From: Lachnospiraceae bacterium MD308
Lineage (GTDB): Bacteria; Bacillota; Clostridia; Lachnospirales; Lachnospiraceae
Assembly: GCA_000403475.2 (NCBI GenBank)
Contig: KE159795.1
Span: 1,981,534-2,045,533 of the forward strand
DNA length: 64,000 nucleotides
Direction of reading: 5' to 3'
Each line of letters opens with the position of its first letter. Within the stretch, counting starts at the first letter, position 1. Under the pieces are notes generated by a model. The model had not been told where the DNA came from, ran no database searches, and saw nothing but the letters and a program-made list of their open reading frames with translations. Shown piece after piece: positions 52,299-62,880 of the stretch. The position numbers were made by a program, and so were the translations under genes.

Positions 52299-52646
52299 AG
52301 ATATCCACCTCCTTATATTTTATAAGGGAAATTCCCTACATATTTCTATAAGACATCACTGTTAATTATATTAAATTACTGTTTGTCCGTCAAGCAAAAC
52401 CTTACATTTCTCACCATTTTTTATTTCTTATAGTTTTTACAATATCCACAACTTATCCACAATTTGTGGATAAGTTGTGGATATTAAGGGGATATCTTGT
52501 TAACTTAAAAAATTTTTTTTATTTATCACAAGAAAATAAGCCATTTTCTACTATTATAAAGTTATCCACAAGGAATAACAATTGCTTAAATTCAGAATAT
52601 GATGTAAAATAATAAGCAATGCTAGAATAGAGTAGGAGATTTATAT
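52299..52646. other. oriC: Replication origin oriC, upstream part
   Basis: DnaA boxes: exact TTATCCACA at 52453-52461 and 52562-52570, exact reverse box at 52465-52473, and one-mismatch boxes at 52442-52450 and 52476-52484. The 52442-52484 cluster is a near-perfect inverted repeat. An A/T-only stretch at 52502-52527 is a candidate unwinding element. Flanked by rpmH and dnaA, the standard Firmicutes origin position. Confidence 0.93.
52582..52610 (+). promoter_or_regulatory. Promoter of dnaA
   Basis: TTGCTT, 17-nt spacer, TAAAAT; 12 nt after a DnaA box (52562-52570), which allows autorepression. Confidence 0.65.
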
Positions 52647-54035
52647 ATGAACATTGTCGAGGAAAAATGGGCCGACATTATCGAATATCTGAGAACCGAA
52701 CATGAGTTATCTAATGTTTCATTTACAACATGGATTCAGCCTTTAAAAGTATACGATGTAATTAACGATACTGTATATATTATGGTTAATATGAACGCCA
52801 GTGTCGAATACATCGAAAAAAAATATCTTCTTCCTTTTAAAGTATGTATAGCTGAAATTACAGGAATTGAATATGACGTTGTATTCGTATCAGAAGACGA
52901 CGAAAAAATTAATGAAATTCGTAATATGTCAATTGAGGCTGATCAAAAAAGAAAGAACAAATCTTTATTTGAAAAAACTGGTTTAAATCCAAAGTATACA
53001 TTTGATACTTTTGTAGTCGGTGGTAATAATAACTTTGCCCATGCGGCTTCTCTTGCTGTATCAGAATCTCCCGGAGAAGTATACAATCCTCTGTTTTTAT
53101 ATGGAGGGGTAGGACTTGGCAAGACACATTTGATGCATTCAATTGCTCATTTTATCTTAGAGAATAATTCTAAAAAGCAGGTTCTCTACGTGACAAGCGA
53201 AGCCTTTACCAATGAATTGATTGAAGCTTTAAAAAAAGGAAAAACAGCAGGCGACGAATCTGAGATTTCCAAGTTCCGCAACAAATACAGGAATAACGAT
53301 GTTCTTTTAATAGACGACATTCAATTTATTATAGGAAAAGAAAGTACACAGGAGGAATTTTTCCACACCTTTAATCATCTGCATACTTCCGGAAAACAGA
53401 TTATTATATCCAGTGACAAGCCTCCAAAAGATATCGAAACATTAGAAGCCAGGCTCCGTACCAGATTTGAGTGGGGATTGATTGCAGATATATCCTCCCC
53501 CGCATATGAGACAAGAATGGCTATTCTCCAGAAAAAGATTGAACTTGACCACCTGGAAAAATATAAAATTCCGCATGACGTACTGGATTATATTGCTGTC
53601 AATGTCAAATCAAATATCCGAGAGCTTGAAGGTTCCCTTAATAAACTGATTGCTCTTTATAAACTCAATCATAATGAAGGACCTATCGATATCGCACTGG
53701 CGGCAGAAGCATTGAAAGATATCATATCATCAGAAAATAACCGAAAAGTAACGCCGGAATTAATCCTTGATATTGTATCTGAACATTTTAATGTAACTAT
53801 AACTGATTTAAGAAGCAACAAAAGAAATTCAGAAATTGCATATCCGCGCCAGATTGCCATGTACCTGATAAGAACTATGACAGAATCATCATTAAAAGCT
53901 GTAGGCGTTGTTCTTGGCGGGAAAGATCATTCAACCGTTAAATATGCAATTGAAAAGATAGAAAATGAAGCCAGAGAAAGCGAGTCCTTCTCTAATACAC
54001 TTTCTATATTAAGAAAGAAAATAAATCCTGTTTAA
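52647..54035 (+). CDS. dnaA: Chromosomal replication initiator DnaA
   Basis: 462 aa. Domain I (1-80; WADIIEYLRTEHELSNVSFTTWIQPL split across the start), AAA+ with Walker A GGVGLGKTHLMH, Walker B VLLIDDIQF and sensor LEARLRTRFEWG, domain IV with LIRTMTESSLKAVG and GGKDHSTVKYA box-binding motif. Opens oriC. Confidence 0.99.
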   Translation: MNIVEEKWADIIEYLRTEHELSNVSFTTWIQPLKVYDVINDTVYIMVNMNASVEYIEKKYLLPFKVCIAEITGIEYDVVFVSEDDEKINEIRNMSIEADQKRKNKSLFEKTGLNPKYTFDTFVVGGNNNFAHAASLAVSESPGEVYNPLFLYGGVGLGKTHLMHSIAHFILENNSKKQVLYVTSEAFTNELIEALKKGKTAGDESEISKFRNKYRNNDVLLIDDIQFIIGKESTQEEFFHTFNHLHTSGKQIIISSDKPPKDIETLEARLRTRFEWGLIADISSPAYETRMAILQKKIELDHLEKYKIPHDVLDYIAVNVKSNIRELEGSLNKLIALYKLNHNEGPIDIALAAEALKDIISSENNRKVTPELILDIVSEHFNVTITDLRSNKRNSEIAYPRQIAMYLIRTMTESSLKAVGVVLGGKDHSTVKYAIEKIENEARESESFSNTLSILRKKINPV

Positions 54036-54285
54036 TAGTGTTAATAAAATTGTGGACAAACAAATGAGAAACTTTTGAAAAGAAAACTTTTAAATTAACA
54101 TAGAAAGTTATCCCAATTTTATCCATCTCAAAACAGTAGTATATTTCACAGATTTATCAAATCGTCAAACCGAGATAAACAGGGGCCTAGACACACTTTT
54201 CCTCTTTTCCACAGCCCCTAATAAGAATAAGACGGAATTAAATTATATATTTATATATGCGCATCTTTCGAAAGGAGTTATACAC
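54036..54285. other. oriC: oriC downstream part, dnaA-dnaN gap
   Basis: Degenerate DnaA boxes: reverse TGTGGACAA at 54051-54059, TTATCCCAA at 54108-54116 and TTTTCCACA at 54205-54213. An AGGGGC/GCCCCT hairpin spans 54180-54219. Consistent with a bipartite origin. Confidence 0.7.
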
Positions 54286-55395
54286 ATGAAAATCATATGC
54301 AGCAAATTAGACTTAGTAAAAGGAGTAAGTATCGTAGCAAAAGCTGTTCCTTCCAAAACTACAATGCCTATTCTGGAATGTATCTTAATAGATGCAACAA
54401 CAGATATAATCAAATTCACTGCCAATGATATGGAACTCGGAATACAGACAGAAATTAAAGGTGATATTGAAGAAAGAGGTATGATTGCTATTGACGCAAA
54501 GATATTCTCAGAAATTGTGCGTAAGCTTCCTGAAAACGATGTTACCATAACTACTGATGAAAATCTTCAGACAACAATTGTATGCGAAAAAGCAAAGTTT
54601 GATATATCAGGAAAACCCGGAGAAGAATTTTCATACCTTCCGGCAATAGAGAAAGAAGATTCTATAGAAATATCCCAGTTTACTTTGAAAGATGTAATCA
54701 GGCAAACGATATTTTCTATATCTGATTCAGAAAACAATAAGATGATGACCGGAGAATTATTTGAAATAAAAAATAATATGCTCAGGGTTGTATCTCTGGA
54801 TGGCCATAGAATTTCCATACGAAGGATAAACCTTAAAGACGATGTAAATGACAACAAATTGATTGTTCCGGGAAAGACATTGATTGAAGTTAGTAAAGTA
54901 CTTTCTGGAGAAGCAGAAAGTATGGTAGATATATCTTATACAAAGAATCATATTGTATTTGAATTTGACCAGACAGTGGTAGTATCCAGGTTGATTGAGG
55001 GAGAATATTTCAAAATTGACCAAATGTTGTCAAATGATTATGAGACTAAAGTAAGAATTAATAAAAAAGAATTATTGAATTGTATTGACAGGGCAACACT
55101 TCTTGTAAAAGAAGGCGATAAAAAGCCTATTATTATAAATATAAACGAGGATGTCATGGAACTTAAGATTAAATCTATGATCGGTTCCATGAATGAAGAG
55201 ATTTATATCAACAAAGAAGGAAAAGATCTTATGATTGGATTTAATCCTAAGTTCCTTTTAGATGCTCTGCGCAATATTGATGAAGAAGAAGTTACTCTGT
55301 ATTTAATGAATGCAAAGGCTCCTTGTTTTATCAAAGATGAGATAGAAAGTTATATATATTTGATTCTTCCGGTAAATTTTAACGCAGTGTCTTAG
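54286..55395 (+). CDS. dnaN: DNA polymerase III beta subunit (sliding clamp)
   Basis: 369 aa; three clamp domains. MKIICSKLDLVKGVSIVAKA, KTTMPILECILIDA and the C-terminal ending YIYLILPVNFNAVS are typical. AAAGGAG precedes the ATG. Forms the ring clamp at the fork. Confidence 0.99.
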   Translation: MKIICSKLDLVKGVSIVAKAVPSKTTMPILECILIDATTDIIKFTANDMELGIQTEIKGDIEERGMIAIDAKIFSEIVRKLPENDVTITTDENLQTTIVCEKAKFDISGKPGEEFSYLPAIEKEDSIEISQFTLKDVIRQTIFSISDSENNKMMTGELFEIKNNMLRVVSLDGHRISIRRINLKDDVNDNKLIVPGKTLIEVSKVLSGEAESMVDISYTKNHIVFEFDQTVVVSRLIEGEYFKIDQMLSNDYETKVRINKKELLNCIDRATLLVKEGDKKPIIININEDVMELKIKSMIGSMNEEIYINKEGKDLMIGFNPKFLLDALRNIDEEEVTLYLMNAKAPCFIKDEIESYIYLILPVNFNAVS

Positions 55396-55426
55396 TAAGA
55401 TTGTTTGTCAGAGAAAGAGAGAATAT

Positions 55427-55636
55427 ATGGTAAAGATAAAATTGAGAGATGAATTTATAAAACTTGGTCAGGCACTTAAGGCTGCCAATCTTGTAGAATC
55501 AGGTGTAGATGCCAAAAATGTGATACAAGAAGGTTTGGTCAGTGTAAACAGTGAGATAGAATTAAGGCGCGGAAGAAAGCTTTTTTGCGGAGATATTGTT
55601 GATTTTAATGGAGAACAAATCAAAATTGAAGATTAA
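55427..55636 (+). CDS. yaaA: S4-domain RNA-binding protein YaaA
   Basis: 69 aa; IKLGQALKAANLVESGVDAK and VIQEGLVSVNSEIELRRGRKLF are the S4 fold. Always between dnaN and recF in this order. Its 3' end overlaps recF by 29 nt. Confidence 0.93.
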   Translation: MVKIKLRDEFIKLGQALKAANLVESGVDAKNVIQEGLVSVNSEIELRRGRKLFCGDIVDFNGEQIKIED

Positions 55637-56717
55637 ATCATTAAAATTAAAAAATTTTAGAAATTATGGTTTGCTGAATCTGAACTTTGATGATGAAGCC
55701 AATATATTTTACGGTGATAATGCCCAGGGAAAAACAAATATACTTGAAGCTGTATACATTTCCGGAACAACGAAGTCTCACAGAAGTGCGAAGGATCGGG
55801 AGCTTATAAGATTCGGGAATGAAGAATCCCACATAGAAACTGTGATTGAAAAAAAAGGAATTAATTATCAAATAGATTTGCATTTGAAAAAGAATGGTCC
55901 GAAAGGGATCGCAATTAATAAAATGCCAATCCGCAAAGCAAGTGAATTGTTTGGAATCGTTAATTTTGTATTTTTTTCACCGGAGGACTTGAATATTATA
56001 AAAAATGGCCCTTCTGAACGGAGAAGATTTATAGATTTGGAATTATCACAGCTTGACAAGATATATCTGAGTAATTTGACCAATTATAACCGAATTGTTA
56101 ATCAAAGAAATCATCTGTTAAAGCAAATCAGTTTCGATAATAAAAAAAAATTTACAGATACTCTTGAAATATGGGAGCTGCAATTAGTACAATATGGGAA
56201 TAGGCTGATAGAAAGAAGAAAGCAATTTGTAGAAGATATTAATAGGATCGTATCTTCTGTACATAAGAAATTGACAGGGAATAAAGAAGAGATACAGATT
56301 ATTTATGAGCCAAGTAATGGAAATATGACATTAGAAGAGGCAATAAAAAAAAATCGGGAGAGGGATATAAAAATCAAAAGTACCTCTACGGGACCCCACA
56401 GAGATGATATATGTATTAAATCGGGGGATTTGGACATCCGCAGATTTGGCTCGCAGGGACAACAAAGAACTGCGGCCCTTTCTTTGAAATTATCGGAAAT
56501 AGAGTTAGTCAAAAGAACAATTCATGATACACCTATATTATTACTTGATGATGTATTGTCTGAACTTGATAAACACAGGCAAAACTATTTATTAGACAGT
56601 ATCAATGATATACAGACTCTTATTACTTGTACAGGTGTTGAAGATTTTGTAAATCATAGGTTTTCAATTAATAAAGTGTTCCATGTCCAAAATGGGCAAG
56701 TGGCAAAAGAAAATTAG
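55608..56717 (+). CDS. recF: DNA replication/repair protein RecF
   Basis: 369 aa from ATG 55608 (MENKSKLKIKSLKLKNFRNY); the frame opens at 55596. Walker A YGDNAQGKTNILEAVY, signature RRFGSQGQQRTAALSLKLSE, Walker B ILLLDDVLSELD. Loads RecA at gaps with RecO/R. Start lies inside yaaA; 10 nt before gyrB. Confidence 0.97.
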   Translation: MENKSKLKIKSLKLKNFRNYGLLNLNFDDEANIFYGDNAQGKTNILEAVYISGTTKSHRSAKDRELIRFGNEESHIETVIEKKGINYQIDLHLKKNGPKGIAINKMPIRKASELFGIVNFVFFSPEDLNIIKNGPSERRRFIDLELSQLDKIYLSNLTNYNRIVNQRNHLLKQISFDNKKKFTDTLEIWELQLVQYGNRLIERRKQFVEDINRIVSSVHKKLTGNKEEIQIIYEPSNGNMTLEEAIKKNRERDIKIKSTSTGPHRDDICIKSGDLDIRRFGSQGQQRTAALSLKLSEIELVKRTIHDTPILLLDDVLSELDKHRQNYLLDSINDIQTLITCTGVEDFVNHRFSINKVFHVQNGQVAKEN

Positions 56718-56727
56718 GAGGATTTGA

Positions 56728-58662
<1,935 letters not shown>

Positions 58663-58690
58663 ATCAGTGTAAGAGAAAGGACGGAGGAAA

Positions 58691-61177
58691 ATGGAAGATA
58701 ATATTTTTGATAAAGTCCATGATGTGGATCTTAAAAAGACGATGGAAACCTCTTATATTGATTACGCCATGAGTGTCATCGCCTCTAGGGCACTCCCTGA
58801 TGTAAGAGACGGCTTAAAGCCTGTTCAGAGAAGAATTCTGTATTCTATGATAGAGCTTAATAATGGTCCGGATAAACCGCATAGAAAATGTGCGCGTATT
58901 GTCGGTGATACGATGGGTAAATATCACCCTCACGGTGACAGTTCTATCTATGGTGCGCTGGTTAATATGGCGCAGGAATGGTCTACCAGGTATCCGCTTG
59001 TTGACGGACATGGGAATTTTGGTTCTATGGATGGTGACGGCGCAGCCGCCATGCGTTATACAGAAGCCCGTCTGAGTAAGATTTCCATGGAATTGACTGC
59101 GGATATTAATAAAGACACAGTCAATTTTGCTCCAAACTTTGACGAGACGGAAAAAGAGCCGGTTGTACTCCCGGCAAGATTTCCAAATCTTTTAGTTAAT
59201 GGTACTTCGGGAATTGCAGTAGGTATGGCGACTAATATTCCGCCTCATAATCTAAAAGAGACGATCAATGCAGTTGTAAAAATCATCGACAATCAGATTG
59301 CCGATAAAGACGAGACTACAATCGAAGAGATTCTCCAGATAGTGAAAGGTCCTGATTTTCCTACAGGCGGTATGATTCTCGGTACAAGGGGAATTGAGGA
59401 AGCTTATCGTACAGGTCGTGGAAAGATTCGTGTACGCGCCATAACAGATATTGAAACTATGCCTAATGGAAAGAGCCGTATTATTGTGACGGAGCTTCCT
59501 TTTATGGTCAATAAGGCAAGGCTTATTGAAAAGATGGCAGAGCTTGTACGTGATAAAAAAATAGATGGAATTACAGATTTGAGCGACCAGTCAAACCGCG
59601 AGGGTATGCGTATTGTTATTGAGCTTCGCAGAGATGTGAATGCCAATGTGATTCTAAATCAGTTATTCAAACATACGCAGCTCCAGGATACGTTTGGTGT
59701 TATTATGCTGGCTCTCGTAAATAATGAGCCAAAGGTAATGAATATTCTTGATATGCTTAAATACTACTTGATGCATCAGGAAGAGGTTGTTACAAGGCGT
59801 ACAAAATATGAGTTAAACAAAGCAAAAGAAAGAGCGCACATATTAGAAGGATTGCTTATTGCTCTTGACAATATTGATGAAGTTATCCGGATAATCAGAG
59901 GATCACAGAATGTCCAGATTGCGAAGACAGAGCTTATGGAAAGGTTCGGCCTTTCCGAGGTTCAGGCGCAGGCTATTGTGGACATGCGTCTCAGGGCTCT
60001 TACCGGTTTGGAAAGAGAGAAGTTAGAGGCTGAATATAATGAACTTATGAAGCAGATTGAAAGATTAGAGGCTATACTGGCAGACCGCAAGCTTCTTTTA
60101 GGGGTTATCCGTGAGGAAATTATCGTAATCCGCGATAAGTACGGTGATGAGAGAAGAACATCTATTGGGTTCGATGAATTTGATATTTCCATGGAAGATC
60201 TGATTCCAAAAGAGGATGTAGTAATTACGATGACAAAACTCGGATACATCAAGCGTATGTCCCACGATACTTTTAAATCTCAGAATCGAGGAGGAAAAGG
60301 AATCAAGGGAATGCAGACTTTAGATGAGGATTATGTGGAAGAATTGTTTATCTCTCATACCCATCATTATATAATGTTCTTTACGAATACAGGCCGTGTA
60401 TATCGTATGAAGGCATATGAGATTCCAGAAGCAAGCCGGACTTCCAGGGGAACTGCAATTGTAAACTTACTGCAGTTGATGCCGGGAGAAAAGATTAGTG
60501 CCGTGATCGAGCTTGATGAATACCGGGATGGTGAATACCTGTTTATGGCAACTAAGAGAGGACTTGTAAAGAAGACGCCGATTAAAGAGTATGAGAATGT
60601 CCGTAAGAAGGGGCTTGCTGCTATTACTCTCCGGGAAGATGATGAGCTGATAGAAGTCAAGTATACAGACGGAAAGAATGATATCTTCCTTGTAACAAAG
60701 TATGGCCAGTGTATCCGATTTAATGAAAAGGATGTACGTCCGACAGGAAGAACATCTATGGGCGTGCGAGGTATGAACCTTTCTGACAGAGATGAAATCA
60801 TCGGAATGCAGTTAGAGATACAAGGGAAGGAACTTCTCATTGCATCAGAAAAAGGTATGGGAAAACGTACAGATACTTCTGAATTCACTTGTCAGAACCG
60901 AGGAGGAAAAGGAGTAAAGTGCTACAAGATTACTGAAAAAACAGGAAATGTAGTAGGCGTAAAGGCTGTCAATGAAGATGATGAGATTATGATCATCAAT
61001 ACCGAAGGAATCATTATTCGTATGAAGTGCGAAGGCATATCCGTACTCGGAAGAGTAACCTCCGGGGTGAAACTTATCAATCTGAATGACGGTGATACAG
61101 TAGCAAGTATCGCTAAAGTAAGAAAGGGCGATGAAGAAGAAGCGGAAACGGAAGCTTCGGATGAAGAATACAAATAA
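58691..61177 (+). CDS. gyrA: DNA gyrase subunit A
   Basis: 828 aa. Catalytic Tyr123 in [13 protein letters not shown]; six-blade C-terminal domain with GyrA box QNRGGKG and a second QNRGGKG repeat. In the quinolone region the sequence is [10 protein letters not shown]: Ser84 is kept, but residue 88, usually Asp or Glu, is Gly. Acidic C-tail ([12 protein letters not shown]). 28 nt after gyrB. Confidence 0.99.
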   Translation: MEDNIFDKVHDVDLKKTMETSYIDYAMSVIASRALPDVRDGLKPVQRRILYSMIELNNGPDKPHRKCARIVGDTMGKYHPHGDSSIYGALVNMAQEWSTRYPLVDGHGNFGSMDGDGAAAMRYTEARLSKISMELTADINKDTVNFAPNFDETEKEPVVLPARFPNLLVNGTSGIAVGMATNIPPHNLKETINAVVKIIDNQIADKDETTIEEILQIVKGPDFPTGGMILGTRGIEEAYRTGRGKIRVRAITDIETMPNGKSRIIVTELPFMVNKARLIEKMAELVRDKKIDGITDLSDQSNREGMRIVIELRRDVNANVILNQLFKHTQLQDTFGVIMLALVNNEPKVMNILDMLKYYLMHQEEVVTRRTKYELNKAKERAHILEGLLIALDNIDEVIRIIRGSQNVQIAKTELMERFGLSEVQAQAIVDMRLRALTGLEREKLEAEYNELMKQIERLEAILADRKLLLGVIREEIIVIRDKYGDERRTSIGFDEFDISMEDLIPKEDVVITMTKLGYIKRMSHDTFKSQNRGGKGIKGMQTLDEDYVEELFISHTHHYIMFFTNTGRVYRMKAYEIPEASRTSRGTAIVNLLQLMPGEKISAVIELDEYRDGEYLFMATKRGLVKKTPIKEYENVRKKGLAAITLREDDELIEVKYTDGKNDIFLVTKYGQCIRFNEKDVRPTGRTSMGVRGMNLSDRDEIIGMQLEIQGKELLIASEKGMGKRTDTSEFTCQNRGGKGVKCYKITEKTGNVVGVKAVNEDDEIMIINTEGIIIRMKCEGISVLGRVTSGVKLINLNDGDTVASIAKVRKGDEEEAETEASDEEYK

Positions 61178-61192
61178 AAGAATGTTAAATAA

Positions 61193-61228
61193 GGCAGATG
61201 TGGTTCAAGCGAAACACATCTGTCTTTT
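61193..61228 (+). terminator. Terminator of the dnaA-gyrA arm
   Basis: 10-bp GGCAGATGTG/CACATCTGTC stem with one G-T pair, 12-nt loop, four T. Confidence 0.85.
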
Positions 61229-61258
61229 AATGTGCTTTTTGATGTAAATATGAAGGCA

Positions 61259-61287
61259 TTGATTGTTGTGTAATAAGTGTGTATAAT
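61259..61287 (+). promoter_or_regulatory. Promoter of hicAB
   Basis: TTGATT, 17-nt spacer, TATAAT; 22 nt before hicA. Confidence 0.75.
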
Positions 61288-61309
61288 ATAATAATAGGGA
61301 GGAACACTA

Positions 61310-61484
61310 ATGAAACAAAGAGATTTGATTAAAAAGCTAGAAGATGCAGGTTTTTCTTTTGAAAGACATGGTGGGAATCATGATATATACAGGAGGGGAA
61401 GCAATATAGAGAAGATTCCCAGGCATAAAGAAGTCAACGAAAATTTAGCAAGAATGATACTTAGAAAATGGAAGTTATTATAAG
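61310..61484 (+). pseudogene. hicA: HicA-type mRNA interferase toxin with a frameshift
   Basis: MKQRDLIKKLEDAGFSFERH then GGNHDIYRRG contains the catalytic His of HicA. The frame runs into a five-A run (61440-61444): as given it reads VNEKFSKNDT and stops at 61465 (51 aa). With one A fewer it would read VNENLARMILRKWKLL and stop at 61484, the normal HicA ending, 12 nt before hicB. So the toxin C-terminus is lost, or the base is a sequence error. GGGAGG precedes the ATG. Confidence 0.85.
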
Positions 61485-61495
61485 GAGTGAATGAT

Positions 61496-61936
61496 ATGAA
61501 ACAAGTTTATCCAACTTTTATAGTAAATACAGATGATGGTTCTGAACATTCTTTTTTGGTTTGTGTTCCTGACATGGATATTTTTACGGAAGGGAATACC
61601 TTTGCGGATGCTATTGAGATGGCCAGGGACGCTATCGGATTGGCTGGAATTTCAATGGAAGATAATAAAGAAGAACTTCCTGTGCCATCAGATCAAAAAA
61701 CTGCTATTGAAAAAGTAAAGCAGGATACAGAGGATATCGACTTCACCAAAGGTGTTTTAACATTTGTAGATATTGATTTCTCTGAGTACAGAAAAAAAGT
61801 TGATACAAAAACCGTCCGAAGAAATGTTGCCCTTCCTAGTTGGCTCAATTATGAAGCTGAACATGCAGGAATTAATGTTTCAAGGGTGTTGCAGGAAGCA
61901 TTGATGAATAAGCTAAATGTAAATAGAAATATGTAG
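61496..61936 (+). CDS. hicB: HicB family antitoxin
   Basis: 146 aa from ATG 61496 (AAGGAG 8 nt upstream; GTG 61487 opens the frame). N-terminal partial RNase-H-like HicB fold: CVPDMDIFTEGNTFADAIEM and ARDAIGLAG. C-terminal ribbon-helix-helix-like RRNVALPSWLNYEAEHAGIN for operator binding. Intact, unlike its toxin partner. Binds HicA and autoregulates. Confidence 0.92.
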   Translation: MKQVYPTFIVNTDDGSEHSFLVCVPDMDIFTEGNTFADAIEMARDAIGLAGISMEDNKEELPVPSDQKTAIEKVKQDTEDIDFTKGVLTFVDIDFSEYRKKVDTKTVRRNVALPSWLNYEAEHAGINVSRVLQEALMNKLNVNRNM

Positions 61937-62021
61937 CATTGGCAGCTTCTTTCAATCAATCTACAAAATTATGAAAAGTATTGGTGCCAATAAATATTAT
62001 TGAAAAAATGCTTAAAACATG

Positions 62022-62049
62022 TTGAGTTATATAAAAAATATTGTATAAT
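62022..62049 (+). promoter_or_regulatory. Promoter of the Agr-type operon
   Basis: TTGAGT, 16-nt spacer, TATAAT; predicted start near 62056, at the first base of the CRISPR-like repeat. Confidence 0.65.
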
Positions 62050-62055
62050 TTTGGT

Positions 62056-62087
62056 GTTACTCCCCTCGCAGGGAGTGTGGATTAAAA
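62056..62087 (+). repeat. Single CRISPR type I-C-like repeat
   Basis: The 32-nt unit begins GTTACTCCCCTCGCAGGGAG and ends TGTGGATTAAAA. ACTCCC/GGGAGT arms and the GTGGATTRAAA end match the usual type I-C repeat form. Only one copy is present, with no spacer array and no cas gene in the window. It lies in the 5' leader of the LytTR gene. Confidence 0.55.
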
Positions 62088-62172
62088 AAACAGGCTTGAT
62101 TGGATAGCAACAGGCAAAAAAAAGGCTGTCATCGGAAAATAGATAGGCCGAAACAGGAGACATTTAAAAATT

Positions 62173-62880
62173 ATGATAATAGCTGTTTGTGAGGATGAGA
62201 AAATATTTCTGCAAATCATCAGAAATAAAATTTTAGATTATGTGAGACAAAAAGATATAGATGCGGAGATTAAATTATTCCTTTCCGGCGCGGCTTTTAC
62301 GAAGTGTGAAGAACATTTTGACATCGTATTCATGGATATTAATCTCGGAAAGGAAAACGGGATGGATATAATCAGCGCTTACAGGAAAAATCACAAAAGC
62401 ATTAATATCATTTTGACGTCCCACACGGAAGAAATCGCAAACGGATACAAGGTCAGGGCATTTCGTTTTTTGTCAAAACCCATTCAGGACCAGGCGTTTT
62501 TCGAAGCATTAGATGAGGCAGTTCTCCTGCTGGGCAAGTCCCGTCGGTACATAGGCTGGTGTGATGGGGAAGAGAAAGTGATACACGAAGAGGAAATCAT
62601 CTATGTGGAAGCAGGTGATAAGTATTCCGGCATTCGTATTTCAGAAGGGTTTTACAGGGTAAAATATACGATTACAGAGATGAAGCAGCAGTTGGATACG
62701 TTGGATTTTTATATGCCTCACAGAAGTTATATTGTAAATATGAATTACATAGATAAGATCGAAGAGGAAAAGATTTATCTGATCAATCGGGAAAAAATTA
62801 AAATCAGCAGATTGAAGAAGAAAGATTTCCGAATGAAATTTTTTGATTTTATAAGGAGAAAGTCTGTATATGGGAATTGA
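62173..62880 (+). CDS. LytTR family response regulator (AgrA-like)
   Basis: 235 aa. Receiver with CEDEKIF acidic pocket, phospho-Asp in IVFMDINLGKENG and Lys in FLSKPIQD; LytTR DNA-binding domain from about 125 (IIYVEAGDKYSGIRI, FYMPHRSYIVNMNYIDKI). Cytoplasmic. Overlaps the downstream kinase by 11 nt, so they form a two-component pair, probably responding to a peptide signal. Confidence 0.93.
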   Translation: MIIAVCEDEKIFLQIIRNKILDYVRQKDIDAEIKLFLSGAAFTKCEEHFDIVFMDINLGKENGMDIISAYRKNHKSINIILTSHTEEIANGYKVRAFRFLSKPIQDQAFFEALDEAVLLLGKSRRYIGWCDGEEKVIHEEEIIYVEAGDKYSGIRISEGFYRVKYTITEMKQQLDTLDFYMPHRSYIVNMNYIDKIEEEKIYLINREKIKISRLKKKDFRMKFFDFIRRKSVYGN

